From assembly GCA_934045075.1 (NCBI GenBank), contig OW203722.1, positions 15,004,796 to 15,068,795 on the forward strand: a DNA stretch of 64,000 nt, written 5' to 3'. The position numbers were made by a program, and so were the translations under genes. Origin of the DNA: Yponomeuta sedellus (taxonomy: Eukaryota; Arthropoda; Insecta; Lepidoptera; Yponomeutidae). Below are positions 10,830 to 22,890 of this stretch, in pieces (within the stretch, counting starts at the first letter, position 1; each line of letters opens with the position of its first letter). The notes beneath the pieces were generated by a model. It made no database searches. It had not been told where the DNA came from and was given only the letters and a program-made list of their open reading frames with translations.

Positions 10830-11075
10830 TGACGCTAACGGTGAAGGAAAACATCGTGAGGAAAGCTGCGGCTTGGTTGGCTCCGCACGTATTGACTAGT
10901 CTTTCCTGTGGGCTAGGCCGACTAAGCTGTCAGGATGGTATAGGTGCTGGGCAAGCCTACACCATCTATAAAACCATGTCCTAGGCACTACAGCGTCGGA
11001 GTGGTCCCTTCACCCATCTAGTGTGAGTGAAGATACCACTGGACGCTGTATGAATCATATCATTAAGTAAATGCA
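10830..11075 (+). mobile_element. Family D element
   Basis: Starts with the core 'gctaacggtgaaggaaaacatcgtgagga', continues 'ttggctccgcacgtattgac', 'gactaagctgtcagg', 'ggcactacagcgtcgg' and ends 'gtgagtgaagataccactggacgctgta'. The same order recurs at 27705 (+) and 37405 (-). No protein frame. Confidence 0.75.
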
Positions 11076-11888
11076 AAAAGGCCAATATTATTATTATTAG
11101 TCACACGCAACACAAGTGCAATATCGTTGTCTCGCGCACGCTACTGGAATATGCACTTATTTATACAATGTGATGTGAGTGAGTGATCGACACGGGCAGC
11201 TCTACGCGAAGTCACGAGCCTGAAATAGCTACCCGGAGAGGTGCGCGAGACATTTTCTCATGTCCGAGTAAAGTTCGACAACACTCTTTATGCCCCCTGG
11301 CCAAATGAAACCCACCTCTAACACCAGTTATTAAAACTCAAAAAGTCAGCACGCGCTAGCTATCCAAATGAGCAGATTCTCCCGATCCAAGACGCGGAAA
11401 TCTCCGGACATCTGCCAAGTGATAATGCTATTTTTACGGCGCAAATATGCGCGTGACCAACCACTTCTAGCCACACGTCTATTTTGATCAAAGCGAAGCA
11501 TTTTGTATTACATAGGTTTACTTAAACGTAAACAATGCGTAAGTATTGTAAGTTTTCATATGCCAGTCAAGTCGCCAAAAGTCCCGAAGCTAGAGCCATT
11601 TCTCGACTTAATGCCTGTAGTAAACAAATAATTATTTTCCGGCGACCAGCGCCCTCTACGAAAACCTTGGACTCGATCTTGGTGCCTAGCCACAATAATT
11701 AAACTCTACGAATAAGAGCGAAACCTAGTAGGACTCTTCCCACAGAAATTCAAGTGATTCCGGAAATATGTTAAGAACGCACGTAAATACGTGCTCACTA
11801 TGACCTTTAGTTAGGTTATAGACCAAAAAGTTATAGACAAATTTTTGTTACCTATTGCATTATGAAGAGACAGGCATTTACTTCAACG
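11076..11888. other. No gene seen
   Basis: No supported coding frame or recognisable repeat. Confidence 0.4.
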
Positions 11889-12105
11889 ACCTCTGTGGCG
11901 TAGCGGTAACGCATCTACCTACCATGCAAGAGGTCCCGAGTTCGGATCCCGGCTGGAAACAAAAAAAAAAACCCCAGGTCTTGGATGTTTACATGTTTGT
12001 GATGTCGTTGTTTCTGGTTCCCACGACACAGGGTATCCTAGTATGGGGCCAGAAGCAATGTATGTGCCTGTATGTAAAAATGTTATGTTATGTACTATCT
12101 CCGTG
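11889..12105 (+). mobile_element. Family C SINE, near-complete
   Basis: The tRNA-derived head at 11889-11956 has box A 'TGGCGTAGCGG' and box B 'GAGTTCGGATCCC'. It is followed by an A-run, 'accccaggtcttggatg', 'gacacagggtatcctag' and 'atgtgcctgtatgtaaaaatg'. This is the reference copy for the fragments elsewhere. Confidence 0.8.
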
Positions 12106-12984
12106 TGAATTATAAATAGATTCGTTAACAATTAACTGAGAAACATGAACAATAATAACGTAGTACTGACGACAGTTTCCTTTGTTTCCCTTTTTACAAT
12201 GTTGAAAAATGGAAACAAAATAAATTTCCCGTTAATAGTTATCAAATCCTTTTGAAGTCATTGAGATACAAATGCTTCTCTTTTCGTTATACCTCTTCAC
12301 CACAACCACATTTAAATACAGTTTAATATTTTGTGTCTAATTTTCATTTTATTTATTATTTATTTCCCAGGAGAATCGTTTGACAAAGTGGTAAGAAAAA
12401 TGAAGCTGAGAAATACAACTGTTTCTGGAGAACCAAATTCCATTGTTTATGAAATTATTTTAAAGCTTATACACACGTATATAGTAACTAAATGTCAAAA
12501 ATAATAATGAAAACAGGCTAATCGTATTTAAGTAACAATGGCAAACATTACAAATTTAAAATGTCAGTGTGAAATAAATATTATGTAACATTAAGAAGAG
12601 TTAATCGTTTTACGTTTCTGTGGACAATTTATTTTAAAGTGTCTTAGAGGGATCATATAATAAAATACTTATTTACAACTTCATTCAAAAATTATTCTAT
12701 TGAATAAAAACCCTTATTTAATAAAAACTTCCTTAAGCACATCTCAAAGTACTTGTCAATTATTTAAGGTCCATAGGTCTACCTAATACTACCCATTACC
12801 CATTTTGCGCGAAGTCAAAGTAGTTTTATCCGCAACAAAGTTCATTGATTTCTCTGTATGTATGACTTTGTGTATAGTCATTTATTAGTACTCACTTGCT
12901 GGTACATTATTTATATAAACACTTAGGAATCTAGCAGATTTATACGCTAAGTTAAGAAAAACTAAGTTGTTAGTCGGTAGTCGA
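12106..12984. other. No gene seen; AT-rich
   Basis: Stops are frequent in all frames and no repeat family was recognised. Confidence 0.45.
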
Positions 12985-13080
12985 CAACACATCAATTATT
13001 ACATACGCACACTCTATTGAGTTACACTAAAGACGACTTTGCAACAAAGATGTAGAGATTGACCTGCTGTCGCCCGTGCT
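12985..13080. mobile_element. Degenerate ACAGTCGACAG-type MITE
   Basis: 'tagtcgacaacacatca' at the left and 'gtagagattgacctgctgtcg' at the right resemble the ends and interior of the copies at 6205 and 22181. Tentative because both ends are mutated. Confidence 0.3.
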
Positions 13081-13892
13081 ATAAATACTTGGTGTTATCA
13101 AATCTTCATAATCAGAATTGGTTTGGTTTCTACGATACAGAAATTAGCCGGAATAGGAAGTAACTATCAGCGTCGCCTCAATCTCCCGCCTTCTGTTACA
13201 CCCGCGCCGTGCTGTTTATGCTTAGAAGCATAAATTCCGGCGACGTTACACCTCCGCCACTTTCATTAGCAACGGCTTCAACTCAGCTTAATTAACGCCG
13301 TGCATCTTTACAGGTGAGATTTACAGCCCTCTCGCCACTGAAAGCGCCGTATTAGACGCCACTTCTTCATTAATAATAACAAAGACCTGCTCCGTAATCG
13401 TAAATTGTAATCAGCCCACCAACGCGGCTTCAGGTCGCCTCTTGTGAAAATAGAGGACGTAGAGTCAGCCGGGGCCCCCGGCCCATTCGGTTTAATGTTG
13501 TTAAAGTGTGTGTTACTATTGTTGGAATAAATGGTTTACTTATTATTTAAATATGCCGACGCTCGAATGGTCTACTATTATCGGTTGAGGAGATCCCATG
13601 ACCACATTCCTTTGTCATCATCAGATCCTAGTCATAATGTTCTACCTAAGATTTCATTAACACCGATTGAATAAGTCGAGTCTCAAACGGTTTACCGTTA
13701 TCTGTTGAGGCGGGATCTCCTGAAGTCTGTCTGAAGGCTCTGATGATGTCACTGGAAATTGGGTATCTTCACTTGTCACCAAGTATCAACAAGAACCTTA
13801 ACAATACTAATAGAATAAGTCAAACTCTAACTTTACTGTGATCCCACACGCACATTCCAGCACCATCGCTACACTATGGTTATTTATTTCTC
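13081..13892. other. No gene seen
   Basis: A GC-richer stretch at 13160-13480 has no sustained frame. No repeat was recognised. Confidence 0.4.
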
Positions 13893-14113
13893 TTTTAAAA
13901 CCCTATTTAGAGGCTAAAAATTCCGCCCATGCCGGGACTCGAACCCGCGACCTCTGGCTAACCGTGCCAGCGCTCTCCCAATTGAGCTAATGGGCAAGTG
14001 CCGACATTAGCGAAATTTCGTACCTCTTTACAATATTCTCAGTATTATTTTTGTTGCACTAACCCGTGCTGAGGACAATTTTAAAAACCTATTTAAAGTC
14101 TAAAAATTCCGAT
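13893..14113 (-). mobile_element. Family A tRNA-like element, internally deleted
   Basis: The tRNA-like part is at 13925-13995. On the minus strand it folds as acceptor GCCCAT/ATGGGC, D-stem GCTC/GAGC, anticodon stem CTGGC/GCCAG with loop ACGGTTA (nominal anticodon GGT, C instead of U at 33), and T-arm CGGG/CCCG around TTCGAGT. The unit is flanked on both sides by 'ttttaaaa...cctattta...gctaaaaattcc', and the inner body is shortened compared with 31798. Confidence 0.75.
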
Positions 14114-14351
14114 GTTTTTTTCCGATTCGATTCCGATAAATGATTTTGACTGATTAGATTTAAAAGAATTGTCCACCGATTGTTTTTCACATATAAATGA
14201 AAGCTTGTTTTTTCGTCAAAATAATATACCGATCTTTACTTCGCAGTTGTGCGAACCTCGTTCTGCCGCACTTATTATGATACTAGGCACTAATGGAAAG
14301 ACTTCATTGATGATATTTGTTTCTCCATGATGCTGATGAGATAAAGCCTAA

Positions 14352-15046
14352 GAGTCCTATTAATAAAAAGTCAGTTCACTAAAAGTACTGTTAAAGTGGC
14401 CTTATGAGATGTTTATAATAGGTCTTAACAAAAACGTCATTAATAAAACAAAATCCCCATTATAACTGTGCTACAAACCTGCTATAACTTAAAGTTGATA
14501 TGGCCCTACTTTAACTCCACTACAAACTTATTATAAGCGATGTTTTAATCTGTGATTGCAAAACCACAGATTACAAAAGTGTTCACCCGATCTTGACAAG
14601 ATTTTTAGAAGCATCTGGTAAAAGGTGCTTCTTGGTGTGAGAGGTACAAAAGGGAAATTGCAGAAACAATGGTACATTGCAATCACCAATACCTTTTCTT
14701 CCTCTAGCCAGTTCTGGCAGCGGCTTTTTTTTGCCTTCGGAGGTTTATTTTCCTGATTTTCCATATTGTCTTCTTCAGAAACTTTCAAACGAAAAGTTGA
14801 AAACCAACTTTTTTTTTTCTTGGTAGGTACATAGATTATACAATCTGCGTGTTTTGACACTTCCACAGACTTATCTTAGAACGCGACGTTGCCAAATTGA
14901 CAGGTCGTAAAAGAGCACTTTAGTTACAGTAGGATTGTTGTACTTTTATTAATAAGGAAAAGTTAGAGCGTACTATATGTCTAATAGAGGATTTATTTTA
15001 TCTAAAGTGCGCTACGAGCACACTATAGGTCGTTTTTATTAATAAG
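14352..15046 (-). mobile_element. Possible PIF/Harbinger-type element remnant
   Basis: The ends carry 'cctattaataaaaa' (about 14355-14368) and the inverted 'ttttattaataagg' (15033-15046, repeated at 14943-14956). Inside, a minus-strand frame of 111 codons (14531-14866) includes KKSRCQNWLEEEKVLVIAM, which resembles the start of a Myb/SANT-like domain (NW-EEE), as in PIF/Harbinger accessory proteins. The frame then runs into non-conserved residues. No transposase was found, and the family assignment is inference. Confidence 0.35.
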
Positions 15047-15149
15047 GCCCTAAGTAGTTGATGACTTTACACACGATGATGTGTTGACGGACGAGTGGCT
15101 CAAGCCGAATAATTTTCTTTGAGCGCCGTGCGTTTTTTTTATGTAGTCT

Positions 15150-15440
15150 ATAAACGTCCTACTGCAGAGCATAGGATTTCTCTCAGAGAGAGAGAGAGAG
15201 TATGGGCTTAATTACCACGCGTGCCTCGCGAACTAAATATGATTATATAAAACTTCTTACCCTAGTTACAACTGGGATTTCCGCACGCTCACGATGTTTT
15301 TTACATCGTTAGCGTGTGGTATTGCTACTATAAAAAATCACAAATGTACATAACAGACAACAAAGTCATTGGTACATGCCAGGATTCGAACTCACGACCT
15401 CCCGATTTGGAATTCGACGTTCCACGTTCGCCATCTACTT
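15150..15440 (-). mobile_element. Family B SINE
   Basis: Order: 'ggatttctctcagagagagag', 'tatgggcttaattaccacgcgtgcctc', 'cacgatgttttttacatcgttagcg', 'gtggtattgctac', 'gtcattggtacatgccagg', then head 'gattcgaactcacgacctcccgat'. The head is at the right, so the element reads leftward. Confidence 0.8.
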
Positions 15441-16389
15441 CTTACCCTATTTTGTTTAGAAACGTCAAATTCGGAACATCTTCCTAAAATCTTAAATAGA
15501 GACCCGCACAGAACTTTACTGTCTTCGTGTCTTCCTTCGACCAAGTCTAACATGCGTAAACAAGTGTAACAAGTGTATATTTTCTAACATTTATTGGCAT
15601 CAAATACATCTAACCTACCTTAAAAATAAGAATAGATTTCTCTTGTTATTTTCAAGGTCAGGACTGAGGAGCTCAAAGTTAATTCGTCAACAAAAACTTT
15701 CATCTTTCATCAAAAGTTTATCTTTTTGAGAATATTTTGTTATAATGCTCAATATATTGCTTGTAATAACCTAAAAATAATTTTCACGTGTTTATTTATC
15801 TACGATCAGAACTGATACGAGGACAAATATGAAATCTCCTAAAAATATTCATTCTTCCGTAGTAAAAATAATAAGTGTCTCTGCGAGTGTAATTTGTAGC
15901 AAGATAAAGGAAGCTCTTGGGTAGGTATGCTCCTCGTTCAGTTGTTCGCTCAAGTACAAATGTGAAAATGGCAGGCTGTATTAAGAACGAAGGCAGAGGA
16001 TGGAACGCGCTTTTACATATTAGGGGCTCTAGAAAAACAAACGGGTTGGAAACGAGCCTCCCTGGAGAGCAATCCAAGGCATTATTTTATTTGAGTTCCG
16101 TACGTGATGTTTATTGCTGTAAGGAAACCCGCTAGGTTCCCCAGAGTTATATTTTAGAATTACAGCGTAATGAGCGCCCCGGTTAGGATAAGTTTTGCTT
16201 TAGTTCGTGACGATGTAGAGTTGAACATCAGTTAATATTTCGCAAATGGAACACTATCTATGAATTTCTACCTACATATGATTTTAATTTTATGGTATCA
16301 AATAGTTATTAAAATGAACTAGCATTTTATTAAACATTTGTGAATACTATTTGTAAGTTTATGTACATATTGTTCCAATATAATGTATG
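15441..16389. other. No gene seen
   Basis: Two short opposed frames near 15800-16130 overlap each other antisense and show no motif. Confidence 0.4.
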
Positions 16390-16525
16390 TACACCTACCT
16401 ACTCTCTTCAACTTTCATTTCTATCCATCTTATGGTTGTCTGGAAGAGATAGCTTTTAGCGATAAGTTCGACATTGACGGTTAGATGTGTAAGCCTTTTT
16501 TTTTTTGGTGCGTACAATAAAGAGT
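16390..16525 (+). repeat. LINE 3' untranslated end
   Basis: 'ggttgtctggaagagatagcttttagcgataag' and, after a T-run, 'gcgtacaataaagagtttt'. The same layout (tggaag-agat-gataag ... AATAAA) occurs at 63850-63945. It is the polyadenylation end of a LINE. Confidence 0.5.
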
Positions 16526-16649
16526 TTTAATCAAAATCAAAAAAGGTCTACATACATTCACAATATTTAGAAACGAAAAATCCAACGATTCCCCACACTA
16601 TGGTAGGTACAGGCGAGAAAAAATACAATCATCTAATTTAGGTGTAGGG

Positions 16650-16830
16650 GAACCTAAACAAAAAAAAATTAAGGTTATATTCTATCAACTTGTCACTGTG
16701 GTTGATAGCGTTCTATGTCAATGCCAAACTTCAGCTTCCTCGTAATAATCGTTCCTGAGCTGAGCCACGGACAGACAGACTAACAGACAGATGGTTTCGC
16801 CTTGTCGGCTACTTGTGGTTACGTTTTTTC
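16650..16830 (+). repeat. Degenerate 'GGTTCCGTA' element fragment
   Basis: 'acttcagcttcctcgtaataatcgttcctgagctg' followed by 'cggacagacagactaacagac' corresponds to the end region of the 8731 element. Low identity. Confidence 0.35.
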
Positions 16831-18107
16831 CTTATAAAATCTCTACTAACCACTATTTTAATTTAGGGCTCGCCTCAACCGAATAAACGCGGTTTTAAAT
16901 AAATTGGCGCCCCTCCTCACCGACACTGAAATTGACGAATAATTTTCTACGCTTACGTAGATACGAGTAGGTAGACACTACACACATAGGTATATGTGTA
17001 GCGCACGTCATTCTGATTAACGTTCGTATGGTGGTTGGCATGGAAACTAAGTATAATTTTATCTACGTGTAGGTACTTGTTTTTGTTCCATTAATAAACT
17101 TCTCGTTTTATTATTACAAGGTAGCATAAGATACTGTTATCTATATTATTACAGAGTTATTCTTAAAGGAGGTTCGATTAGTTATTCTTTGTTAATCTTA
17201 TTAAAACCAACACAAATATCTCTACCGGAAATTGTATACTCCCAGTTGTATAATGCCTATACCGTTTGCACAGTCCATCTTGATTTCAATCAATTAACGG
17301 TTTCTTTTCTTAGATTTTTTTTTTTTATTGAAAAGCCGTTTTTGCTCTTCCGAAAATATAACACATAATTTGCACAAAGCTTATTATTCAGGTATTTTTC
17401 GCATGCGTGTAACACATACAAATGAATTGATTAATTTGGATTAATTGAGTTTCATTTTACACGCTCGGATTAATCAATCTATTGATTTAATTGTATATCA
17501 ATAGATTGATTTATCCTTGACTACATATTATAATTTTTATGAAGTAATGAATTACAATTGTCATTATTATCATTAACGTTTAATTCATGTTAAAAGAGCT
17601 ATATCGTATTCTATGTAATCATTCTTAAATATCTGCATATAGCCCCTTCCAGAAATAAAGCAGATTGGTTCTAAATAATGTACGGCATAGATCCATACTT
17701 TTAAGGCTTGCTGAACACAAAGAACCTATTTTATTTTGCAGAAACCCATGATAGAACATATAATTCAAAACTGGATTCACTTCAAGCAACATATTATAAA
17801 CATACAAAATAATGCAACGATTCAGTGATAAATGTGATTCGTATAACCCCAGCGAATTTTCCACCTAACTCTTGGGCGAGGAACTCACTTTAAGAATCGC
17901 AAGTCCACATGTTTTATTGGATAGGTTTACCAACCGGGATAAACGGAGAAACGTTACCACAGATTATTTAAACTATCTCGTAGGAGTGTTTTAGAACGTA
18001 AGACTACGTGTATCACGAGTAAACGTGTAGTTTCTTTAACAATTTCTTCTGCACTTAATCTACTTTGCTGAAACTGGCAAAATTAAAGTTACTACATAAT
18101 AATATTA
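16831..18107. other. No gene seen
   Basis: AT-rich. 'aatcaatctattgattta' near 17474 and 'tcaatagattgattta' near 17500 make short direct and inverted repeats. No coding signal. Confidence 0.4.
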
Positions 18108-18284
18108 TCTATAATATAAAAATGAATTGTCGAATGTGTTGGTAAGCGCAAATCTCGAGAGCACCTGAACCAATTTCGCTAATTCTTTCTTTAGAATATT
18201 CCTTGAAGTACGAGGATGGTTCTTACGGAGGGTATAATAAAAAAATCGACTGGTAGGCGGTACGAAGTTCGCTGGGTCTGCTAG
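18108..18284 (+). mobile_element. Non-autonomous Helitron, copy 2
   Basis: Begins TCTATAATATAAAAATGAA after A(18107) and ends GGGTCTGCTAG before T(18285), so TC...CTAG in an A^T site. Shares 'gtgttggtaagcgcaaatctcgagag' and 'tacgaggatggttcttacgg' with the other copies. Confidence 0.82.
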
Positions 18285-18767
18285 TTATTAATAATTCTTT
18301 ATTGTTCAAAAGATAAAGACGCTTATTAAGTCACAATGTATTGTTCTATAATAAATAAAAATATGTGAGTATGAGTTTTTCTTTAGTATCAGGATTTACA
18401 TAGTTTTATTAAATTCGCGCTTTACGTGCTTTACCAATATCACATTCTTCAGAAAATCTTTACCGTACTTAGAAAAATGTTAGTATTTCTTAATAACTCG
18501 CGATGCTTATACATATTATGTTGTTGCCGAAACGTCGGTAATTAAGGATTTATAATTTATTTCTAACGTATACGTCGGGAATAAATGTAATAATTACGTT
18601 TTACCTAATAAATTTAGTGGTTAACTAGCAAGACATAAAATTCACAAATACGATAAACAGTTTTAACATTATCTCTACTACGTGTCTACTACTACTACCG
18701 TAGCTTCACTACTAAGCGGAAAAAACGTAACACCACCACTGAACTAAAACACCATGGAAATTCATCG
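18285..18767. other. No gene seen
   Basis: AT-rich, no frame or repeat recognised. Confidence 0.4.
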
Positions 18768-19076
18768 ATATCAACCCTTGTATGTGCTCACTGCTGGGGC
18801 CCGGGTCTCTTCCTGCATCGCAAGAAGGTTAGGCCATACTACAGCATGGTGCCCAAATCCGGGTTGGTGGAGGTTTAAAAGACAGTGGCGGGCCTTACTA
18901 TCAGAAGTTATCCACCCATAAGGCCTCTGACATGGCTTAAAGACTGCCATTACTTGACAACCGGCACCAACGGTTTTGCGTGCCTTGCGAAGTACGGAAG
19001 CGCTCGGAAAAAATGCCACTAATGCATCCTGCTTCTGACCGCGTTGTTGTCGCTTAACACAAATGATTGATTCCAA
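18768..19076 (-). pseudogene. LINE-2 3' coding end
   Basis: Minus-strand frame: ...SDSKARHCLLNLHQPGFGHHA...EETRAPAVSTYKG, then 'gttgatat'. It aligns residue for residue with the 5320 copy. Upstream residues (VKRQQRGQKQ, LRKARKTVG) are not conserved there. Truncated terminal part only. Confidence 0.65.
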
Positions 19077-19689
19077 TCACTCAGTTCGACTAGGTCACGA
19101 GCGCTTGAAATTCATGTGGACTGCTTATATATGAACATTTCTCTGCCAAACAAAACGGATGTGCAATTCTCTCCGAGTTGAACCATTACTTGCGAAGGAA
19201 AATTCCTGCGAGGTTTTCTGACAAGAAAAGCCTCGGCATTGTGAGTAGAGATTAGGACTGCGTGCCTGGATGACTCTTCATAATCTTCCTAACATTAGAG
19301 ATAACAAGCGGGTTCAACTCTCTGTCAGTAAAAGAATAAACGGACGGATTACCCCGATAATAAAAGCTCAATGGTTCTGTTTGTATAATTTAACGGCCTG
19401 GCAGAGTACCTCAGTAAGTAGATAAGATTTTCTCCAATTGCCCATAAAATTATTGTGGGCTCGTAAATATTTCCGGACACAGCCTTTATTTCAGGCGTAG
19501 CACCCAAACAACCATGTTCACGACCACTTTAAATTTAAATTGAATGGGTACATAGGTCCGCATACAATTACTGAACATCATTCAGGGTCTGATTTATATT
19601 TAACTGCTCTATTTATAATCATCATACTTTTAGGTGATGCTTGGGAAATGAATACTTTTTATGTAGCCTTTAAACGTCCCTCTACACGG

Positions 19690-19925
19690 CACAGGCCTTC
19701 TCTCGGAAAGAGAGTATGGGCTTAATTATCACGCGTGCCCACCGCGGATTAGCAATTTCAAGCGTTGAGGTAATTTAACACCTCAGACACTCAGGTTTCC
19801 TCGCGATGTTCTCCTTCATAGGTATTGCTACTAAAACTTCACAATTGTACCTGTATAACTTAGAAAACAAAGCCATTGGTACATGCTCGCACTGGAAATC
19901 AAACCTGGGAACCTACCCACTGGGC
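19690..19925 (-). mobile_element. Family B SINE
   Basis: 'gcacaggccttctctcggaaagagag', 'tatgggcttaattatcacgcgtgcc', 'ggtttcctcgcgatgttctccttca', 'ggtattgctac', 'gccattggtacatgctcg', then a mutated head 'aaatcaaacctgggaac'. Reads leftward. Confidence 0.75.
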
Positions 19926-21040
19926 TACCGCCGCTCATGCATACGAGTACTTAACGTTACGAAAACTTATGGGGCTTAGTATTCGACAGCCGGTCAACCT
20001 TTAAAACTTTTGATGCAAAATCCGTAAGGGAACGTTTTTCATCTAACCTAAATTCGATAGATTTATGTTAACTGAAGAAACCTTCAGTTTAGTAGTGGAG
20101 ATATTGCTAAAACCGAGGGTATAATTATATTAAATGGGTCCAATCGCGATTATTTATTATGTAAAACGTAATTCCCAACGTTGCAGCAACTTGGTAACAG
20201 TTGCCGTGGTAACTAAGTTTCATACTCGTAAAGTTATTATTATCCTACATATTACTGAAGAATGCGATAGTTGCAGAGCACGTTAAGTGGGAATTTAATG
20301 AAACTATGTAAATCGTGATATTTAAAAAATATCCCTAAGACAATATCCCTAACACAAACTCAAACATTTATTCCTTCAGTCTTGTCACCGTAAGTCAGTT
20401 TTGTAAGTAATAGGATAAATTGGAACTTAAATTAAAACATAATTAAGTCGACTGGCGTATCCTGCAGACACATGCTACTTATAGAATGTGTCTTCGTGAT
20501 ACGCCATAATCAGACTTAAAAAGGATTGTTTTTGACAGAAATTGTACAAGGGGCAACAATGTACTAAGAAAATATAAAAAATATTTACATTTCTCAGTAA
20601 ATTATTAGTTCATAGCATAGATACAATAATTATGTACATTTTACTTTGATTAAGTTGCGATTTATTTGCATTTTACTTTTATGAGAGTTCCTCGCGGACA
20701 AAGTTGCGGGCAAACACAGAAAATATTAATTTCACAAACCACACGGTATTTTTTCTGCGTCGAGGTATTATAAAAACAGAAGCAATGCAATGAGTATTGT
20801 CTTCCCCAAACAATATTTTTTTCAGATTTGTCATCAACATAGTGTGATATTACTCAGTGCAACACTTTATCATTATCATTACTTATACAGTTAAGTCTCT
20901 GTACAGTTACGTACCAAAAATAATTGAAAATAAAAATAAGTACATAATTGATTGATTGATTTGAATTGATTAGAATTTGTTATTATTGTTACTAATATAG
21001 TCTTAAGTCACTATTGTTACTAACATAATATGGGTACTTA
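19926..21040. other. No gene seen; one imperfect hairpin
   Basis: 'tggcgtatcctgcagacaca' at about 20453-20472 pairs imperfectly with 20487-20506. The rest is AT-rich with no frame. Confidence 0.4.
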
Positions 21041-21085
21041 ATGCCTGAAATAAAGAATTTTTATTTTATTTTATTTTATTTATAA
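21041..21085 (+). repeat. LINE 3' tail, (TTTTA)n
   Basis: 'gcctgaaataaagaatttt' followed by TATTTTATTTTATTTTATTT: a polyadenylation motif and pentanucleotide tail typical of a retrotransposon end. The body upstream was not identified. Confidence 0.4.
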
Positions 21086-21649
21086 CGAAAAGGCAATTAT
21101 GAGAACAACATCAGAACGGGGGCTGTTGAAAACGTAATCAATCATAAGGAATCTCATCAAAGGGTTATCTTATATACGCGCCAGTCAGTAATTTTCACCA
21201 GTATATTTTCACGTACTTTAAGTACGTGTTTACCCATTAAAAGCTATCAAAATGTGTTTCTCAATTTTTATTGAACCTCACATATGTATCGTTTAAAAAA
21301 GATTGACTATTATTTTTTCATCCGTACAATTTTTTTTTATTCTCATCAATAATTATACCAAGTAGTTGTACCAACTTTCGAACACATCGAATTTTCAAGA
21401 ATCCATCCTTGTCTCTTGTCTACACCATTAAACTCTGTGCAAAATTACCGCTTTCTAAATCCAGCTGTTTGGGTTACACTAATTCTGGTACACATTTCAG
21501 AAACAAGTTCTTATAATTTTGTAAGCTTTAAGGCGAAATCGCTCATAGCAAAAAGTATTCAAATGAATTATAATAAATTAAACAGAATAAGTAAGGATAC
21601 GTAAATATGCAACAGCAAGGAGTCGTTTTGTTACTATTAAATACGATTT
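21086..21649. other. No gene seen
   Basis: A 62-codon frame at 21416-21604 has no motif. A short palindrome 'cacgtactttaagtacgtg' is at 21210-21228. Confidence 0.4.
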
Positions 21650-21860
21650 AATAATTTTTTTTTTCGTTTGGTAGGACGTCTCCAATAAAATATGCCTTCT
21701 GGCCAGGAGTAGGCATTATGTGTGGCCTGGATAGATACTGGTACAAAATAATAAAATATTGGATGACTGGATGAAGATGGCCAAAGACAGAAAGAATTGG
21801 CTTGGGTTGGGGGAGATCTACGTCTAGCAGTAGCCCAGTACGAGCTGATTGATCGATTGA
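21650..21860 (+). repeat. RTE-type LINE 3' end
   Basis: 'ctggccaggagtaggcattatgtgtggcctggatag', 'ctggatgaagatggccaaagacag', 'cgtctagcagtagcccag': the layout of a LINE C-terminal end (WR..., ...QQW-like) with damaged frames. Confidence 0.4.
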
Positions 21861-21884
21861 AATAGTAATAATTTTGTAATAGTA

Positions 21885-21940
21885 ATAATTTTGAGACCCG
21901 TGCCCCAACAGTGGGGACATACAAGGGTTGATATCGAATA
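21885..21940 (+). repeat. LINE-2 3' tip
   Basis: 'gagacccgtgccccaacagtggggacatacaagggttgatat' matches the ETRAPAVGTYKG end of LINE-2. Only the last ~50 bp are present. Confidence 0.65.
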
Positions 21941-22180
21941 ACTTTGTAATAGTTTTTGTTTTGTATTCGCGGCTTGTAACTTGTACATACGTTTGGCTGC
22001 GATGACTTGTGGATTCTGTCGATGCATTAAAGAACAATGACAATTGTATCGGTCAGTTAATTTCCTTGCATTTCCGGTTCAAATCTATGCGCTCACGACT
22101 ACTAAGCCTTCTAGGCGTCATTCAATGAAATGAAAAAACACGTCAGATGACTCGTCATCTAGTTATGCTTATAAAGCAGT

Positions 22181-22286
22181 ACAGTCGACAGAATACTAAC
22201 TTTTACATGGGTTGCACTCCGATCAGTTACATTACAGGCGACATTGCACCAAACATGTAAAGGTGGACCTACTGTCGACTGTACCG
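22181..22286. mobile_element. MITE with ACAGTCGACAG termini
   Basis: Left end 'tacagtcgacagaatactaacttttacatg', right end 'catgtaaaggtggacctactgtcgactgta': clear terminal inverted repeats around a short interior. Best-preserved member of this group here. Confidence 0.65.
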
Positions 22287-22769
22287 TGACTGACTACTTT
22301 CTGACAGATCACGCACGGCCTAAGCCGGGTGAGTATAACGTATAGTTTTGCACAGGAGTTCCTTACTTAATTTAGGTGAGCAATAAGAAAAGACTTGAAA
22401 ATTACTCCCAAAAGGAATAGGGGAAAAAGGGATACACACTGTTGGAATAATGGCAATAAGTGATAAGACTTCGGCTTATAGGTAAATTGAATCCAGTGGT
22501 TTGAGACTTTTTGTAAATTAATTCCGGGCCTAAATAGGAAGATAAGGTATGAAAGTTTAATTGAAAATTAGAATTATGGAAATTAGTGTATAAGCCTAGG
22601 TTTATAAAAAAAAGTATATTGTTTCAGCGTTTTGGAAATTAGAGGTGACCACTAAAGAGTAACAATAGTTAAGTTTTATCGACGTTTGTGCCAACTAACT
22701 AACAGAATCGAGGCCCTCGTAAAATTGAATCCTTTGTTTGGGACGGCTAATTTAACTTTGTAATTTAGC
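22287..22769. other. No gene seen
   Basis: AT-rich, no supported feature. Confidence 0.4.
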
Positions 22770-22890
22770 TCCACCTACCCGGACCTAACCCCCGTGGTGG
22801 AGTATGGCCTAACCTTCCTGCGAAGCTGGAAGAGACCCGTGCCCCAGCAGTGGGGACGTAACGCAGGGTTGATATTAATTTAGCCGCTAT
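22770..22890 (+). repeat. LINE-2 3' end
   Basis: 'gtggagtatggcctaaccttcctgcg', 'ggaagagacccgtgccccagcagtggggacgta', 'agggttgatatt': the same end in plus orientation, with a small insertion in the last codons. Confidence 0.65.

Noticed and set aside
13925..13995. Functional tRNA gene on the minus strand
   Set aside because: The cloverleaf is good, but it is part of a dispersed element present at about eight loci, with C33 and variable anticodon.
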